Program-made: the position numbers and the translations under genes
Notes under the pieces: model-generated
Database searches by the model: none
The model's input: the letters and a program-made list of their open reading frames with translations, nothing else
What the model was told of the DNA's origin: nothing
Part shown: positions 1 through 8,147 of the stretch, one piece after another
How the letters are laid out: each line of letters opens with the position of its first letter
Numbering within the stretch: position 1 is the first letter of the stretch
DNA from: Streptomyces spongiicola
GTDB lineage: Bacteria; Actinomycetota; Actinomycetes; Streptomycetales; Streptomycetaceae
DNA: 64,000 bases
Assembly: GCF_003122365.1 (NCBI RefSeq)
Contig: NZ_CP029254.1
Coordinates: forward strand, 6,884,001-6,948,000
Direction of reading: 5' to 3'

Positions 1-825
1 CAGCCGGGCCGCCGCGACGCCGGCCGGTTCGTCCGGGCGCGCCACCGGGGGCTGCTCCAGGGAGTCCTCGTCGATCTCGGTCACCGAGAGCCGCTTCAGC
101 CCCCGGTCCGCCCCCACGAAGCGTGCCACGTAGTCGGTCGCGGGGGCGCCGAGCACCGCGCCTGGAGTGCCGAACTGCTCGATACGGCCGTGTCCGTACA
201 CGGCGATGCGATCGCCCATCCGCACCGCCTCCTCCAGGTCGTGGGTGACGAGCAGCACGGTCTTGCGGACGGTCGCCTGAAGGTTCAGGAACTCGTTCTG
301 AAGGCGTTCCCGGACGACGGGGTCGACGGCGCCGAACGGCTCGTCCATCAGAAGGACGGGAGGATCGGCCGCCAGCGCCCGGGCCACCCCGACCCGCTGG
401 CGCTGGCCGCCCGAGAGCTGCTCGGGATAGCGGTCCCCGTAGGTCTTCGGATCCAGGCCCACCAGGTCGAGGAGTTCCGCGGCCCGGGCCCGGGCCCTGC
501 GCCGCTTCCAGCCCAGCAGGGACGGCACGGTCGCGGTGTTGTCGAGGACCGTCCGGTGCGGGAAGAGGCCGACCTGCTGGATGACGTAGCCGATGCGGCG
601 GCGCAGCCGCACCGGGTCGACCCGGGAGACGTCCTCGCCGCCCACCAGGATCCTCCCGGACGTGGGTTCGATCAGCCGGTTGACCATCATCATCGTGGTC
701 GTCTTACCGCAGCCCGACGGGCCGACGAGCGTGACCAGTTCCCCCTCGGCGACCTCGAAGGACAGCCCGTCCACGGCGGTCGTCCCGTCCGGGTAGACCT
801 TGCAGACCTCCTCGAACCGGATCAT
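1..825 (-). CDS. ABC transporter ATP-binding protein, glycine betaine/osmoprotectant type (partial)
   Basis: Nucleotide-binding subunit of a ProV/OpuCA-type importer for compatible solutes; it would sit on the cytoplasmic face of a permease encoded beyond the left edge. The first 275 residues are visible and the C-terminus is cut off. Walker A GPSGCGKTT is at about 35-43, the Q-loop follows VIQQ near 81-84, the signature LSGGQ is at 137-141, Walker B VLLMDEP at 157-163 and the switch histidine in LLVTHD near 195. The text after residue 230 (YVARFVGADRGLKRL) is the linker typical of betaine/choline ATPases. The start is the ATG at 825. Substrate is inferred from family resemblance only. Confidence 0.9.
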   Translation of the reverse strand, partial: MIRFEEVCKVYPDGTTAVDGLSFEVAEGELVTLVGPSGCGKTTTMMMVNRLIEPTSGRILVGGEDVSRVDPVRLRRRIGYVIQQVGLFPHRTVLDNTATVPSLLGWKRRRARARAAELLDLVGLDPKTYGDRYPEQLSGGQRQRVGVARALAADPPVLLMDEPFGAVDPVVRERLQNEFLNLQATVRKTVLLVTHDLEEAVRMGDRIAVYGHGRIEQFGTPGAVLGAPATDYVARFVGADRGLKRLSVTEIDEDSLEQPPVARPDEPAGVAAARL

Positions 826-880
826 GCGTCCACGCTAGGCGCGCGGCGCGCGGGACGCACATGGGACCGGCCCCCGGAAT

Positions 881-1004
881 CCGGCACCTCTCGTGTTTCC
901 GGCACCTCTCGTGTTTCCGGCACCTCTCGCGTTTCGGGCCCCACCGGCGCTTCCGGAACTTCTGGCACCTCCGGCGCTTCTGGCGTTTCCGGCGCTTCCG
1001 GCAC
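881..1004. repeat. Tandem 18-bp and degenerate 9-bp repeats
   Basis: Three copies of an 18-bp unit (CCGGCACCTCTCGTGTTT and variants, starting at 881, 899 and 917) run into looser 9-bp units of the same flavour. They lie in the gap between the ABC ATPase and the next gene. No gene is supported here although all frames are open. Confidence 0.85.
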
Positions 1005-1101
1005 CCGAATCCGGCGGCCCGGTCCGGCACCGTACCGGGCGGCCCGGTGCACCTGAGGGGCGGCCCCGGCCGGCTGATGCCCGGAGCGACCCCCGCCCGG
1101 C

Positions 1102-1158
1102 CGTGTGATGCGCTGCCCGCCGTGTGATGCGCTGCCCGCCGTGTGATGCGCTGCCCGG
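1102..1158. repeat. Three tandem 19-bp repeats
   Basis: A 19-bp unit CGTGTGATGCGCTGCCCGC is repeated head to tail three times just upstream of the hydrolase gene at 1221. The copies are nearly identical, implying recent duplication. Their position could place them in its promoter or 5' leader. Confidence 0.9.
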
Positions 1159-1220
1159 CTTTGTGGTGCACTGGGCGGGCGGGCAACGCACCATCGGCGA
1201 CCACACAGCAGGAGCGCGCA

Positions 1221-2519
1221 GTGACCAGCTACCGGCAGCCGGGCCTCGTCCTCACGGACCGCCACTTGACCGTTCCCCTGGACCACGCCGACCCCTCCGG
1301 GGAGCGGATAGCGCTCTACGGCCGCGAGATCGTCTCCAGCAGCCGCGCCGGGGCCGATCTGCCCTGGCTGGTGTACCTGGAGGGCGGGCCCGGCTTCGGT
1401 GCGCGGCGCTTCCCCGGCAAGCAGGCGTGGCTCGGACGCGCGGTGCAGGAGTTCCGCGTCCTCCTGCTCGACCAGCGCGGCACCGGACTGTCCTCGCCCG
1501 CCAACCGCCAGACCCTGCCCCTGCGCGGCGGCCCCGAGGAGCAGGCCCGCTACCTTTCGCACTTCCGTGCGGACAGCATCGTCCGGGACTGCGAGGCGGT
1601 GCGCGCACAGCTGACCGGCGGCGCGCGCTGGACGGTACTCGGCCAGAGCTTCGGCGGATTCTGCGCGACCCACTACCTCTCGACCGCGCCGGAGGGGCTG
1701 AAGGCGGTGCTGATCACCGGCGGACTGCCCTCGCTGGACGCGCGGGCCGAGGACGTCTACCGGGCGGCCTACCCCCGCGTCCAGCGAAGGAACGAAGCCC
1801 ACTACGCCCGCTACCCGCAGGACGTGGAGCGTGCCCGGCGCATCGCCGAGCACCTCGCGACCGGGCGGACCGTCCTGCCCGGCGGGTACGTCCTCACCCC
1901 TGCGGCGTTCCAGTCGCTGGGGAGCCGGCTCGGCACCGGCGACGGCAGCCACCAGCTCCACTACCTGCTGGAGAACGCCTTCGTCCGTACCGCCGACGGC
2001 GACGAGCTCTCCGACGCCTTCCGGCACGGTGTGCTCTCCGCCCTCTCCTACGCTGCCCATCCGCTGTACGCCGTGCTCCACGAGGCCATCTACGCCCAGG
2101 GCGCGGCCCCCACGGCCTGGGCGGCCGAACGGGTGCGCGCCGAGTTCCCGCAGTTCGACGCGGAGAAGGCGCTGGCGGGCGACGGGCCCCTGCTCTTCAC
2201 CGGGGAGTCCGTCCACCCGTGGCACTTCGAGACCGACCCCGCCCTGCGGCCCCTGCGCGAGGCCGCGGAGATCCTCGCCGCGCGTACCGACTGGCCCGCG
2301 CTCTACGACGCCGAACGCCTCGCGGCCAACGAGGTCCCGGTCGCCGCCGCCGTGTACCACGACGACATGTACGTCGACACCGCACACTCCCTCGCGACGG
2401 CCCGCGCCGTCCGGGGGCTGCGCACCTGGGTGACCGACGAGTACGAGCACGACGGTGTGCGGACGTCCGGTTCCCGTGTGCTGGACCGGCTGCTCGCGCT
2501 GGTCCGGGACGAGGTGTGA
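1221..2519 (+). CDS. Alpha/beta hydrolase, S33 (proline iminopeptidase-like) family
   Basis: A 432-residue cytoplasmic alpha/beta-fold hydrolase of the S33 peptidase type, expected to release N-terminal residues from peptides or hydrolyse related amides; substrate unknown. The oxyanion segment LEGGPGFG is at about 53-60 and the nucleophile elbow GQSFGG at 141-146 puts the catalytic serine at 143. The length fits the long actinobacterial members of the family (about 430 residues). The start is GTG 1221, preceded by GGAG six bases upstream. An upstream in-frame ATG at 1143 lies inside the 19-bp repeats and lacks a ribosome site. No signal peptide is visible. Confidence 0.88.
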   Translation: MTSYRQPGLVLTDRHLTVPLDHADPSGERIALYGREIVSSSRAGADLPWLVYLEGGPGFGARRFPGKQAWLGRAVQEFRVLLLDQRGTGLSSPANRQTLPLRGGPEEQARYLSHFRADSIVRDCEAVRAQLTGGARWTVLGQSFGGFCATHYLSTAPEGLKAVLITGGLPSLDARAEDVYRAAYPRVQRRNEAHYARYPQDVERARRIAEHLATGRTVLPGGYVLTPAAFQSLGSRLGTGDGSHQLHYLLENAFVRTADGDELSDAFRHGVLSALSYAAHPLYAVLHEAIYAQGAAPTAWAAERVRAEFPQFDAEKALAGDGPLLFTGESVHPWHFETDPALRPLREAAEILAARTDWPALYDAERLAANEVPVAAAVYHDDMYVDTAHSLATARAVRGLRTWVTDEYEHDGVRTSGSRVLDRLLALVRDEV

Positions 2520-2642
2520 AGCGGCGCCGCAAGCCGCCCCCGGCGAGGTGTACGGGGGCGGCCGGGGATCCGGCGGCACGACAGCGGACCGGCTCGGAGG
2601 GATGACGCCGGGGCGCGCGGGCACCGCGGCTACGCTCCCCGC

Positions 2643-3425
2643 ATGACCGATCCGACCGATCCGACCGATCCGACCGATCCGACCGGTCCTCGACTCGAAC
2701 CACTACCGGCCGACTGGCAGCGGGCGCTTGCCGTCGTCGCCCACCCCGACGACCTGGAGTACGGCTGCGCGGCCGCAGTCGCCGACTGGACGGACGCGGG
2801 CAAGGAGGTCGTGTACCTCCTGGCCACCCGCGGTGAGGCCGGCATCGACACCGTCGCCCCCGCCGAGTGCGGGCCGCTGCGGGAGCGCGAGCAGCGGGCC
2901 GGCGCCGCGGTGGTCGGGGTGAGCACGGTGGAGTTCCTCGGACATCGGGACGGCGTCGTCGAGTACGGCACTGAGCTGCGCCGTGACATCGCGGCCGCGA
3001 TCCGGCGCCACCGCCCCGAACTGGTCGTCACCCTCAACCACCGGGACACCTGGGGCCCTGCCGTCGGCGGCGCCTGGAACTCGCCGGACCATCGGGCGGT
3101 CGGCCGGGCCACGCTGGACGCCGTCGGTGACGCGGGCAACCGGTGGATCTTCCCCGAACTCCTCGCCGGGCACGGCCTGGAGCCCTGGGACGGTGTCCGC
3201 TGGGTGGCGGTCGCCGGCTCGCCGACCCCGACCCACGCCGTGGACGCGACGGCCGGACTGGAGCGCTCCGTGCTGTCGCTGCTTCAGCATCGCGGCTACC
3301 TCCAGGTCCTGACGGACCGAAATCCCGAGGTGTACTGCCGGGAGTTCCTGGTGGGTGCCGCCCGGGCGGTGGCACCCCGGTTCGGCGGGGTGCCCGCGGT
3401 CGCCTTCGAACTCTTCCCCCGGTGA
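2643..3425 (+). CDS. PIG-L (LmbE-like) deacetylase
   Basis: A 260-residue zinc-dependent N-deacetylase of the PIG-L family, which removes acetyl groups from GlcNAc-type substrates in mycothiol, glycolipid and antibiotic pathways. The metal/catalytic motif AHPDD is at about 33-37, followed by the usual LATRGEAG strand; a later histidine pair lies around VTLNHRDTWGP. The true substrate cannot be read from sequence. The N-terminus begins with a repeated TDP tripeptide from a 9-bp DNA repeat. A TACGCT hexamer at 2631-2636, only six bases before ATG, would suit a leaderless transcript, as no Shine-Dalgarno sequence is present. Confidence 0.88.
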   Translation: MTDPTDPTDPTDPTGPRLEPLPADWQRALAVVAHPDDLEYGCAAAVADWTDAGKEVVYLLATRGEAGIDTVAPAECGPLREREQRAGAAVVGVSTVEFLGHRDGVVEYGTELRRDIAAAIRRHRPELVVTLNHRDTWGPAVGGAWNSPDHRAVGRATLDAVGDAGNRWIFPELLAGHGLEPWDGVRWVAVAGSPTPTHAVDATAGLERSVLSLLQHRGYLQVLTDRNPEVYCREFLVGAARAVAPRFGGVPAVAFELFPR

Positions 3426-3440
3426 GGGCCTGTCGCTCCA

Positions 3441-3590
3441 CCGGCCCGTGACCCGCGTTCCCCCGTTCCGCCGGCCCGTGACCCGCGTTCCACCGTTCCA
3501 CCGGCCCGTGACCCGCGTTCCACCGTTCCGCCGACCCGTGACCCGCGTTCCCCCGATCCGCCGACCCGTGACCCGCGTTCCACCGGGCCG
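3441..3590. repeat. Five tandem 30-bp repeats
   Basis: The unit containing CGGCCCGTGACCCGCGTTC recurs at 3442, 3472, 3502, 3532 and 3562 with a strict 30-bp period and a few substitutions. It begins right after the deacetylase stop. The rest of 3591-4085 is GC-rich with smaller duplications (for example GTGCCGGCCACCCCTGCGG twice near 3930 and 3958). Confidence 0.95.
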
Positions 3591-3668
3591 GGTGCCGTTC
3601 ACGCCATGCCTCCGGGCGTGGTGTCCCGCCGCCGTGTCACCGCTGCCGTCACCGCCCCGCAAGTCCGC

Positions 3669-3818
3669 TCACCCGGCGTCCCTGCGGGGCCCACTCGGTC
3701 CGTGCGCCGTCCGCGTCCAGCCTGAACGCCGTACGAGCACCGCGCCGAGGACGATCAGCGCGAGGCCCAGCCGGATCGGCGTGGAGCCGAGGGCGAGCAC
3801 GACGACGCCGACGGGCAC
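3669..3818 (-). CDS. Possible small membrane protein
   Basis: A short frame of about 49 codons encodes a hydrophobic stretch (VPVGVVVLALGSTP, then LGLALIVLGAVLV) that looks like two closely spaced membrane segments, followed by a basic tail. Such alternation is unlike the arginine/proline-rich shadow frames around it. There is no clear ribosome-binding site, the start is a guess, and I recognise no family. It may be only a chance frame. Confidence 0.25.
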   Translation of the reverse strand: MPVGVVVLALGSTPIRLGLALIVLGAVLVRRSGWTRTAHGPSGPRRDAG

Positions 3819-4085
3819 CAGACGGGCGGAGGAGGGCGCCCGTGCCGCGACCGCGAGTGCCGCGACCTCCCGCGATGCGACCTCCCGCGATGCGTCGCAC
3901 ACCGCGCGACCTCCCGTGCGGGACCACCCGTGCCGGCCACCCCTGCGGTGCTGCCCGTGCCGGCCACCCCTGCGGGGAGAGGGAGCGGGAGCGGGCGCGT
4001 GGTAGCGCGGGGTGGTCGTGGCCCGGGCGCGCGGTGCGATCGGGTCCGGCCGGACAACGTCCGGGAGAGACTGTTCCCAGGGAAT

Positions 4086-4099
4086 CAAGCGACCGCTTA
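4086..4099. promoter_or_regulatory. Palindromic operator AAGCG-AC-CGCTT before the acyl-CoA dehydrogenase operon
   Basis: Perfect 5-bp arms AAGCG/CGCTT separated by two bases, about 50 bp before the ATG of the quinone oxidoreductase gene. Short palindromes of this type are typical binding sites of TetR-family repressors controlling fatty-acid or branched-acid degradation in actinobacteria. No such regulator gene is adjacent, so the assignment is inference. Confidence 0.5.
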
Positions 4100-4147
4100 G
4101 TATGCAGCAGCAGTGCCACGACGTCCCACACACCGCGGAGGCCCCTG

Positions 4148-5116
4148 ATGCAGGCATGGCGAGTGCACCGGAACGGCGAGCCGGGCGAGGTGATGCGCCT
4201 CGAGGAGACCGGCCGCCCAGAGCCCGGAGAGGGGCAGGTCCTGCTCAGAGTGCGCGCCGCCAACGTCAACTTCCCCGACGCTCTGCTCTGCCGCGGCCAC
4301 TACCAGGTGACCCCGCCGCTGCCCTTCACACCGGGCGTGGAACTGTGCGGCGAGACCGAGGACGGCCGCCGCGTCATCGCCACCCCCGCCCTGCCGTACG
4401 GCGGGTTCGCCGAGTACGCCGTCGCCGACGAGGCCGCCGTGCTGCCCGCACCGGACTCGCTCGACGACGCCGAGGCGGCGGCCCTGCACATCGGATACCA
4501 GACCGGCTGGTTCGGCCTGCACCGCCGGGCGGACCTCCAGGAGGGTGAGACGCTGCTCGTGCACGCGGCCTCCGGCGGCGTCGGCAGTGCGGCCGTCCAG
4601 CTGGGCAAGGCCGCGGGCGCCCGTGTCATCGGCGTCGTCGGCGGCCCGGAGAAGGCCGCCGTGGCCCGCGAAATCGGCTGCGACCTGGTGATCGACCGGC
4701 ATGCGGACGACATCGTCGCCGCCGTGAAGGACGCCACCGGCGGCCGCGGCGCCGACGTCGTCTACGACCCCGTCGGCGGCGACGCCTACGGCAAGTCCGC
4801 CAAGTGCGTCGCCTTCGAGGGCCGCATCGTCGTCGTGGGATTCGCGAGCGGGACCATCCCCAGCCCTGCGCTCAACCACGCGCTGGTGAAGAACTACTCG
4901 ATCGTCGGACTGCACTGGGGCCTCTACAACCAGAGGGATCCCCGGGCCGTGCTCCGCTGCCATGAGACCCTCACCGGCCTGGCCGCCAAGGGACTGATCA
5001 GGCCGCTGGTCAGCGACCGGGTCCCGTTCGAGAACGCCGCCGGGGCCGTCCAGCGCGTCGCCGACGGCACCACCACCGGGCGCCTCGTCGTCCTCCCGGG
5101 AGGAGTGGGGGCATGA
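4148..5116 (+). CDS. NADPH:quinone oxidoreductase family protein (MDR superfamily)
   Basis: A 322-residue zinc-independent medium-chain dehydrogenase/reductase, probably using NADPH to reduce quinones or enone-type acyl intermediates. The N-terminal catalytic domain (1-120) is followed by a Rossmann fold with the nucleotide motif HAASGGVGSAAVQLGK near 139-154. Zinc-ligand cysteines of alcohol dehydrogenases are absent. The start is ATG 4148 with GGAGG six bases upstream. It overlaps the next gene by ATGA and heads a three-gene operon, so it probably handles a substrate of the same acyl-CoA degradation route, controlled by the palindrome at 4086. Confidence 0.9.
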   Translation: MQAWRVHRNGEPGEVMRLEETGRPEPGEGQVLLRVRAANVNFPDALLCRGHYQVTPPLPFTPGVELCGETEDGRRVIATPALPYGGFAEYAVADEAAVLPAPDSLDDAEAAALHIGYQTGWFGLHRRADLQEGETLLVHAASGGVGSAAVQLGKAAGARVIGVVGGPEKAAVAREIGCDLVIDRHADDIVAAVKDATGGRGADVVYDPVGGDAYGKSAKCVAFEGRIVVVGFASGTIPSPALNHALVKNYSIVGLHWGLYNQRDPRAVLRCHETLTGLAAKGLIRPLVSDRVPFENAAGAVQRVADGTTTGRLVVLPGGVGA

Positions 5117-6300
5117 CCGACGCCGCCGAACTGCGCCTGCGCGTCCGTGAGTTCCTCGCCGCGCACCCGCCCGCCACCACTGAGCGGAGCGACTTCCTGA
5201 GCGCCCGCTTCGACGCCGGCCTCGCCTGGGTGCACTACCCGGCCGGACTCGGCGGACTCGGCGCGGCCCGCTCCCTGCAGGCCGTCGTCGACGCGGAACT
5301 GGAGGCCGCCGGCGCCCCGGACAACGACCCCCGCCGCATCGGCATCGGCCTCGGGATGGCCGCGCCCACGATCCTCGCGTACGGCACCGAGGAGCAGAAG
5401 AGGCGGTTCCTGCGGCCGCTCTGGGCCGGTGAGGAGGTCTGGTGCCAGCTGTTCAGCGAACCCGGCGCGGGCTCCGACCTCGCCGCGCTCGGCACCCGCG
5501 CCGTCCGGGACGGCGCCGGCGGCGACTGGATCGTCAACGGCCAGAAGGTGTGGACCTCCAGCGCGCACATCGCCCGCTGGGCCATCCTCATCGCCCGCAC
5601 CGACCCGGACGCCCCCAAGCACCGCGGCATCACCTACTTCCTGTGCGACATGACCGACCCAGGGGTCGAGGTCCGTCCACTGCGCCAGATCACCGGCGAG
5701 GCCGAGTTCAACGAGGTCTTCCTCACCGATGTGCGGATCCCCGACGAACGGCGGCTCGGCCCCGTCGGCGAGGGCTGGAAGGTCGCCCAGACCACCCTCA
5801 TGAACGAACGCGTCTCCATCGGCGGCATGCGGCTGCCGCGCGAAGGCGGAATGATCGGCCCCGTCGCCCGCACCTGGCGCGACCGCCCTGAGCTGCGCAC
5901 CCACGAACTCCACCAGCGCCTGCTCACCCTCTGGGTGGAGGCCGAGGTCGCCCGGCTCACCGGCGAACGGCTGCGCCAGCAGCTCGCCGCGGGCCAGCCC
6001 GGCCCCGAGGGATCGGGCATGAAGCTGGGCTTCGCCCGGCTCAACCAGGAGATCAGCGGCCTCGAGGTGGAACTCCGCGGCGGCGAGGGCCTGCTGTACG
6101 ACGACTGGACCATGCGGCGCCCCGAACTGGTCGACTTCACCGGCCGCGACGCCGGATACCGCTATCTGCGCTCGAAGGGCAACTCCATCGAGGGCGGCAC
6201 CAGCGAGGTGCTGCTCAACATCGTCGCCGAACGGGTGCTCGGACTGCCCCCCGAGCCCCGCAACGACAAGGACGTCCCCTGGAAGGACCTCGCGCGATGA
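5113..6300 (+). CDS. Acyl-CoA dehydrogenase, large partner
   Basis: A 395-residue FAD-dependent flavoprotein for alpha,beta-desaturation of an acyl-CoA. The three ACAD parts are visible: helical N-domain, beta-domain with FSEPGAGSDLAAL and WIVNGQKVWTS, and a C-terminal helical domain ending in GNSIEGGTSEVLLNIVAERV. It overlaps both neighbours by ATGA, so the three proteins are translationally coupled. Two adjacent, dissimilar ACAD genes are a known signature of alpha2beta2 enzymes acting on bulky substrates such as sterol side chains or branched acids. The substrate is unknown. Confidence 0.93.
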   Translation: MTDAAELRLRVREFLAAHPPATTERSDFLSARFDAGLAWVHYPAGLGGLGAARSLQAVVDAELEAAGAPDNDPRRIGIGLGMAAPTILAYGTEEQKRRFLRPLWAGEEVWCQLFSEPGAGSDLAALGTRAVRDGAGGDWIVNGQKVWTSSAHIARWAILIARTDPDAPKHRGITYFLCDMTDPGVEVRPLRQITGEAEFNEVFLTDVRIPDERRLGPVGEGWKVAQTTLMNERVSIGGMRLPREGGMIGPVARTWRDRPELRTHELHQRLLTLWVEAEVARLTGERLRQQLAAGQPGPEGSGMKLGFARLNQEISGLEVELRGGEGLLYDDWTMRRPELVDFTGRDAGYRYLRSKGNSIEGGTSEVLLNIVAERVLGLPPEPRNDKDVPWKDLAR

Positions 6301-7382
6301 GCACTCAGCCCGACCTTCTCTACTCCGAGGCCGAGGACGACCTGCGGGCCGCCGTGCGCTCCCTGGTCACCGGCCGGTCCGACCACACGGCCGTCCTCTC
6401 ACGCGCCGAGTCGGGAACGCCCTACGACGACGGGCTGTGGCAGTCCCTCGCCGCCGGGATCGGGGCCGCGGGACTGCTCGTCCCCGAGGAACTCGGCGGC
6501 CAGGGCGCCGGTCACCGCGAGGCCGCCGTGGTCCTCGAGGAACTCGGCCGGGCGGTCACCCCCGCGCCCTACCTGACCGGTTCGGTGATCGCCACCGAGA
6601 CACTGCTCGCCCTCGGTGCACAGGACGGCGAGGCCGCGGGGCTGCTCAAGGAACTGGCCGCCGGCCGAACGGTCGCGGTCCTCGCCCTGCCGCTCTCCGC
6701 CTCCGCGGACTCCCGCCTGCCCACCGGGGCGACCGTGACGGGCGTCGCCGACGCCGCTGCCGCCGACGTCCTGCTGGCACTCCGGGCGGACGGCCTGTAC
6801 GCGGTGCGGCGAGGCGAAGCGACGGTCGAACCGCTCACTCCGCTCGACCTCACCCGCCCTCTCGCCGCCGTCACCACCGCGGGGGACTCCGGCACCCGGC
6901 TCGCGGACGCGGAACAGGCCCGCGCCGCGGTGCGCCGCGGGCTGCTCGCCGGCGCCGGGCTGCTCGCCTCGGAGCAGCTGGGGATCGCCGAGTGGTGCCT
7001 TGAGGAGACGGTCCGCTACACGCGCGACCGCCACCAGTTCAACCGCCCCGTGGGCTCGTTCCAGGCGCTGAAGCACCGGATGGCGCAGCTCTGGCTCGAT
7101 GTGGCGGGAGCGCGCGCGGCGGCGCGCAACGCCGCGGACGCCCTCGCGACCGGAAGCGCCGAGGTGCCGCTCGCGGTCTCCGTCGCCCAGGCGCACTGCT
7201 CACGGGTGGCGGTGCGCGCAGCGGAGGAGTGCGTCCAGCTCCATGCCGGCATCGGCATGACCTGGGAGCACCCGGCACACCTGTACCTCAAGCGGGCCAA
7301 GGCGGACGAGATCGCCCTCGGCACCCCGGGCCGCCACAAGGAGTCGCTGGCGGAACTGGTCTCGCTGCCCGGTCCGCTGTGA
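6297..7382 (+). CDS. Acyl-CoA dehydrogenase, small partner
   Basis: A 361-residue acyl-CoA dehydrogenase shorter and more divergent than the gene before it, with which it shares an ATGA overlap. The middle beta-domain is poorly conserved, while the C-terminal part is clear: ETVRYTRDRHQFNRPVGSFQ and a final LHAGIGMTWEHPAHLYLKRA segment carrying the region that holds the catalytic glutamate in FadE27-type subunits. The pairing suggests a heterotetramer in which the two proteins share FAD and active-site residues. A strong palindrome follows 64 bases after the stop. Confidence 0.92.
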   Translation: MSTQPDLLYSEAEDDLRAAVRSLVTGRSDHTAVLSRAESGTPYDDGLWQSLAAGIGAAGLLVPEELGGQGAGHREAAVVLEELGRAVTPAPYLTGSVIATETLLALGAQDGEAAGLLKELAAGRTVAVLALPLSASADSRLPTGATVTGVADAAAADVLLALRADGLYAVRRGEATVEPLTPLDLTRPLAAVTTAGDSGTRLADAEQARAAVRRGLLAGAGLLASEQLGIAEWCLEETVRYTRDRHQFNRPVGSFQALKHRMAQLWLDVAGARAAARNAADALATGSAEVPLAVSVAQAHCSRVAVRAAEECVQLHAGIGMTWEHPAHLYLKRAKADEIALGTPGRHKESLAELVSLPGPL

Positions 7383-7445
7383 CGGGTCGGGTCGGGACGG
7401 TACGGGACGAGACGAGACGGGACACCGGGACGGGGTAGGGCCGGC

Positions 7446-7473
7446 CCCGTACCGGACCGCGGTCCGGTACGGG
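7446..7473. terminator. 28-bp perfect palindrome after the ACAD operon
   Basis: The sequence is perfectly self-complementary, with arms CCCGTACCGGACCG and CGGTCCGGTACGGG. It lies 64 bp after the operon stop with no U-tract, as is usual in streptomycetes. A terminator is likely; a protein-binding site is the alternative. The remaining 7383-7740 shows no supportable gene. Confidence 0.6.
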
Positions 7474-7740
7474 CCCCCGGTCCGCTCACCCCCGCGCTGC
7501 CGCTGCGGCGCGCATCGACCTCGCCGACCTCGCCGACCGCGTCGACACCGGCGACCCCGTCGGGGCCTACCGAGCCTCCTCGCCGCCCACGACCGCTGAT
7601 CCACGACGACATCGCGGGTCGGCAACGGATTCGACGAGCACCCGATCGGCGGACACGCCGGTCGGCCGCCCCGCGCGCCCACTGGTCCACACTGGCGCCC
7701 GAATGCCGCACAACCCCGGTGTGGCGGAGGGAGGCCGGCC

Positions 7741-7935
7741 ATGGCCGTTTCGGTTTCGGTGGTGCTGCTGCTGCTCGTCCTTGCGGTGATCTTCCTCCGC
7801 AACGGCGGGCTGAAGCTCTCACACGCACTCGTGTGCGCCCTGCTCGGGTTCTTCCTCGCGGGTACGAGCATGGCGCCGACCATCCACGACGGCGTCTCCG
7901 CGACCGCCGAGGTCGTCGGCAAGCTCAGCCCCTGA
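7741..7935 (+). CDS. Small conserved membrane protein
   Basis: A 64-residue protein with an N-terminal hydrophobic helix (VSVVLLLLVLAVIFL, about 4-18) and a second hydrophobic stretch (HALVCALLGFFLAG, about 28-41), then a short polar tail ending VVGKLSP. A very strong ribosome site GGAGGGAGG ends 7 bases before the ATG. Proteins of this size and pattern occur in many streptomycetes, but I know of no assigned function. It stands alone between a terminator-like palindrome and a secreted hydrolase. Confidence 0.8.
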   Translation: MAVSVSVVLLLLVLAVIFLRNGGLKLSHALVCALLGFFLAGTSMAPTIHDGVSATAEVVGKLSP

Positions 7936-8133
7936 CGGCGAGGCCGGCCACCGGGGCCCGACTCCGGACCGCCAGGCGGCCGGCGTCCCCGGTCCGCGAC
8001 CGCCGAGGCCGCCGCGACCGCCGCGACCGCCGCGACCGCCGAGGCCGCACCGGCCGGGCCGGCCGGGCCGTCCGCCGTGGGGCGGGCGGGCAACCGGCCT
8101 GCGGGCGACACGGCCCCGATTCGGGCGTTCAAT

Positions 8134-8147
8134 GGGTGCATGCACCC
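8134..8147. promoter_or_regulatory. Palindrome spanning a start codon
   Basis: GGGTGCATGCACCC is a perfect 14-bp palindrome, and the ATG of the serine hydrolase gene (8140) lies at its centre. It could be an operator or an RNA hairpin masking the start. No Shine-Dalgarno sequence precedes this ATG. Confidence 0.35.

Noticed and set aside
822..2624. A 600-codon open frame antisense to the S33-like hydrolase, and many similar long antisense frames elsewhere
   Set aside because: Base composition keeps alternative frames open in very GC-rich DNA. Products are rich in Arg, Pro, Gly and Ala without domains, and they oppose genes with clear motifs.
7501..7640. Possible C-terminal gene remnant (RIDLADLADRVDTGDPVGAY)
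   Set aside because: It reads like protein for about 20 codons and then needs a frameshift; too short to identify.
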